Positions 6,959 to 8,773 of a DNA stretch of 8,773 nucleotides are shown piece by piece. Below the pieces are notes generated by a model. The model ran no database searches. It was not told the DNA's origin and saw only the letters and a list, made by a program, of their open reading frames with translations. The position numbers were made by a program, and so were the translations under genes. Origin of the DNA: Marinosulfonomonas sp. (GTDB taxonomy: Bacteria > Pseudomonadota > Alphaproteobacteria > Rhodobacterales > Rhodobacteraceae); assembly GCA_022712735.1 (NCBI GenBank), contig JAFLKA010000114.1, forward strand, positions 1-8,773, written 5' to 3'. Position 1 is the first letter of the stretch. Each line of letters starts with the position of its first letter.

Positions 6959-8266
6959 TCAGGTCTCGCCAAACACCCGCGCAAAAATCGTATCCACATG
7001 TTTAGTATGATACTCCAGATCAAACTTGCCCTTGATCTCCTCAACACTCAGCGCCGCCGTCACGTCCGCATCCGCCAGCAATTCGGTCATGAAATCAGCG
7101 CCTTCTTCCCAAACCCGCATCGCATTACGCTGCACCAGACTATAGCTGTCCTCGCGCGAAACACCGGCTTGGGTCAGGGCCAATAGCACCCGCTGCGAAT
7201 GCACCAGCCCACGGAATTTATTCATATTTGCCAGCATGTTGTCTGGATAAATCACCAGTTTATCAATCAGCCCCGTTAACCGGAACAGCGCAAAATCTAG
7301 CGTGATAGTCGTATCCGGCCCGATATTGCGCTCGACCGAGGAGTGCGAAATATCACGCTCGTGCCACAGGGCTACGTTCTCCATCGCGGGCACCACGGCC
7401 ATGCGCACCAGACGTGCCAGACCTGTCAGGTTTTCGCTCAAAATAGGGTTGCGTTTATGTGGCATCGCAGAGGAGCCTTTTTGCCCCTTGGAGAAGAACT
7501 CCTCGGCCTCCAGAACCTCGGTGCGCTGCATGTGACGCACCTCAATAGCGATGTTTTCAATGCTGCTGCCAACCACACCCAGCGCTGCAAAAAACGCCGC
7601 GTGCCGATCGCGCGGGATCACTTGCGTGCTGATCGGCTCGATGTTCAGGCCCATTTTTTCACAAACATGCGCCTCGACCGATGGATCAATATTGGCAAAC
7701 GTGCCAACCGCGCCCGAAACAGCCCCCGTGGAAATTTCGTCGCGCGCCACTTTCAGGCGGGTCAGATTGCGGTCCATTTCGGCATAAAAACGCGCGAACG
7801 TCAGGCCCATGGTGGTTGGCTCGGCATGGATGGCGTGCGAGCGACCAATGCGGATGGTCATCTTATGCTCCATCGCGCGGCGTTTCAGCGCCGCCAGCAG
7901 ATTTTCCATGTCGGAAATCAGGATGTCAGAAGCCCGCACCAGTTGCACGTTGAAGCAGGTGTCCAGCACATCCGATGAGGTCATACCCTGATGCACAAAC
8001 CGCGCTTCGTCATTGCCGATGATTTCGGCCAGATGGGTCAGAAACGCGATCACGTCATGTTTGGTGACGGCCTCGATCTCGTCGATCCGCGCTACATCGA
8101 ATTCTACATCTTTGGCCTTCCACACCGCATCCGCATTGGCTTGCGGGATCACCCCTAATGCGGCTTGGGCATCACAGGCATGGGCTTCGATCTCGTACCA
8201 GATGCGAAATTTTGTCTCAGCGGACCAGATGGCAACCATATCGGGGCGGGAATAACGGGGGATCAT
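6959..8266 (-). CDS. purB: Adenylosuccinate lyase PurB
   Basis: Predicted 435-residue cytoplasmic enzyme that cleaves SAICAR to AICAR and adenylosuccinate to AMP, releasing fumarate, in purine synthesis. The fumarase/aspartase superfamily signature SSAMPHKRNP spans residues 265-274 and includes the catalytic serine loop. TSSDVLDT, GRSHAIHAEPTTMG (catalytic His region) and EVRHMQRTEVLE are also intact. Length is normal and no break is visible. The ATG at 8266 is supported by AAGG with seven bases spacing. It is divergent from bioY, sharing an intergenic region with a strong inverted repeat. Part of its C-terminal coding region (7096-7146) has a diverged copy downstream, beyond the DUF4405 gene. 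The assignment is secure. Confidence 0.97.
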   Translation of the reverse strand: MIPRYSRPDMVAIWSAETKFRIWYEIEAHACDAQAALGVIPQANADAVWKAKDVEFDVARIDEIEAVTKHDVIAFLTHLAEIIGNDEARFVHQGMTSSDVLDTCFNVQLVRASDILISDMENLLAALKRRAMEHKMTIRIGRSHAIHAEPTTMGLTFARFYAEMDRNLTRLKVARDEISTGAVSGAVGTFANIDPSVEAHVCEKMGLNIEPISTQVIPRDRHAAFFAALGVVGSSIENIAIEVRHMQRTEVLEAEEFFSKGQKGSSAMPHKRNPILSENLTGLARLVRMAVVPAMENVALWHERDISHSSVERNIGPDTTITLDFALFRLTGLIDKLVIYPDNMLANMNKFRGLVHSQRVLLALTQAGVSREDSYSLVQRNAMRVWEEGADFMTELLADADVTAALSVEEIKGKFDLEYHTKHVDTIFARVFGET

Positions 8267-8311
8267 GACAGAGCCTTATATGTTGGGTGCAGATGCGGCC
8301 TGTCTTAGTGG

Positions 8312-8349
8312 CCTATAGGCAAGGCAGCAAGGTTTACCTTGCCTATAGG
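8312..8349. promoter_or_regulatory. Perfect 13-bp inverted repeat, probable paired operator between purB and bioY
   Basis: CCTATAGGCAAGG (8312-8324) and its exact reverse complement (8337-8349) are separated by 12 bases. Each arm contains the 8-bp palindrome CCTATAGG; the palindrome centres are 30 bp apart, close to three helical turns, so two dimers would sit on the same face. No T-tract follows on either strand, which argues against a terminator. A biotin-responsive repressor such as BioR is an obvious candidate for bioY, but its published core (TTATMKATAA) is not matched. Confidence 0.6.
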
Positions 8350-8401
8350 TCAGGGGTGGGGCAAAAAGGCGCTAAGTTTACTTAAAACAGGAGATGGCGG
8401 C

Positions 8402-8773
8402 ATGGCGCTTACAGCTACAAATCGGGTTTTGGCAGAGGTATTTGGCGCGGATCAGGGCACAGCCCTGCGTGTGAAGCAAGCGGCGCTGGTTGCGGCGGGT
8501 ATCGCGGCCCTGGCAGTGTCGGCCAAAATCATGGTGCCAATGTTGCCGGTTCCGATGTCGATGGGCACATTCGCGGTGCTGACCATTGGCGCGGCTTATG
8601 GCGCGCGTTTGGGGCTGGTGACGATCTTTGGCTATATGCTGATCGGCATGTTGGGCTTTGACGTTTTTGCCAAATCCACAGCCGAACTAAACGGCTTTGA
8701 ATATATGATGGGCAGCACCGGCGGTTATCTGGTTGGCTTTGTGCTGGCGACGATTGCGCTGGGTATGTTGGCC
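8402..8773 (+). CDS. bioY: Biotin transporter BioY, first 124 residues (3' end beyond window)
   Basis: Substrate-binding membrane component (S component) of an ECF-type biotin transporter. After a roughly 25-residue cytoplasmic lead, hydrophobic segments begin at about residue 27. The family landmarks are SAKIMVPMLPVPMSMGTFAVL (40-60) with the PxxPVPM motif, GAAYGARLG (63-71), and GSTGGYLVGF (104-113), which lies in the biotin-binding region. The start at 8402 is supported by AGGAG at 8389-8393 with eight bases spacing; an ATG at 8394 is out of frame. A full BioY is usually about 190 residues, so about a third is missing. Energising partners BioM and BioN are not in the window. The paired operator about 50-90 bases upstream suggests regulated expression. 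Confidence 0.93.
   Translation, partial: MALTATNRVLAEVFGADQGTALRVKQAALVAAGIAALAVSAKIMVPMLPVPMSMGTFAVLTIGAAYGARLGLVTIFGYMLIGMLGFDVFAKSTAELNGFEYMMGSTGGYLVGFVLATIALGMLA

Noticed and set aside
8373..8384. Small palindrome TAAGT-TT-ACTTA just before bioY as a BioR site.
   Set aside because: It does not match TTATMKATAA and short palindromes of this size occur by chance; the larger repeat at 8312-8349 is a better candidate.

Overview
The window reads as chromosomal DNA of an alphaproteobacterium, most likely a member of the Rhodobacterales (roseobacter or relative). This is inferred from the moderately high GC content, the protein sequences (AcnA, PurB, BioY, DUF1223, a divergent FliG) and an FNR-type box in front of a small membrane cytochrome-like gene. 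No tRNA, rRNA, CRISPR array or insertion sequence was seen. The genes look like stable core and accessory metabolism, mostly on the minus strand.

Left part (1-2768): the N-terminal two thirds of aconitase A (acnA, minus, cut by the window edge) is divergent from a secreted DUF1223 thioredoxin-like protein (plus). The 232 bp between them hold a GntR-like tandem operator, a near-perfect AT-rich inverted repeat and a helically phased direct repeat. The DUF1223 gene ends inside the 3' end of a convergent LpxL/HtrB-type lipid A acyltransferase gene (2732-3640, minus).

Centre (3738-5005, minus): three overlapping genes encode a cobalt-type nitrile hydratase / thiocyanate hydrolase family enzyme. 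The beta subunit is split into an N-terminal and a C-terminal gene, followed by a metal-binding alpha subunit with a striking His/Asp-rich N-terminus. The gene order and the split match the three-subunit thiocyanate hydrolase plan (beta, alpha, gamma). Several motifs of the metal subunit are closer to nitrile hydratase, so the substrate is unresolved. This is the most interesting system in the window. Upstream lies a divergent, solitary FliG homologue (5097-6170).

Right part (6171-8773): a gene-free 234 bp stretch carries a diverged copy of an internal piece of purB. It is followed by a small three-helix DUF4405 membrane protein with an FNR-like box upstream, then purB (adenylosuccinate lyase), all on the minus strand. 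purB is divergent from bioY (biotin transporter S component, plus, cut by the window edge). The purB-bioY intergenic region has a perfect 13-bp inverted repeat whose two arms each contain the palindrome CCTATAGG, 30 bp apart, which looks like a paired operator.

The genes do not form one pathway. They are separate units: TCA cycle, envelope lipid acylation, nitrile/thiocyanate metabolism, flagellar motor, redox membrane protein, purine synthesis and biotin uptake.
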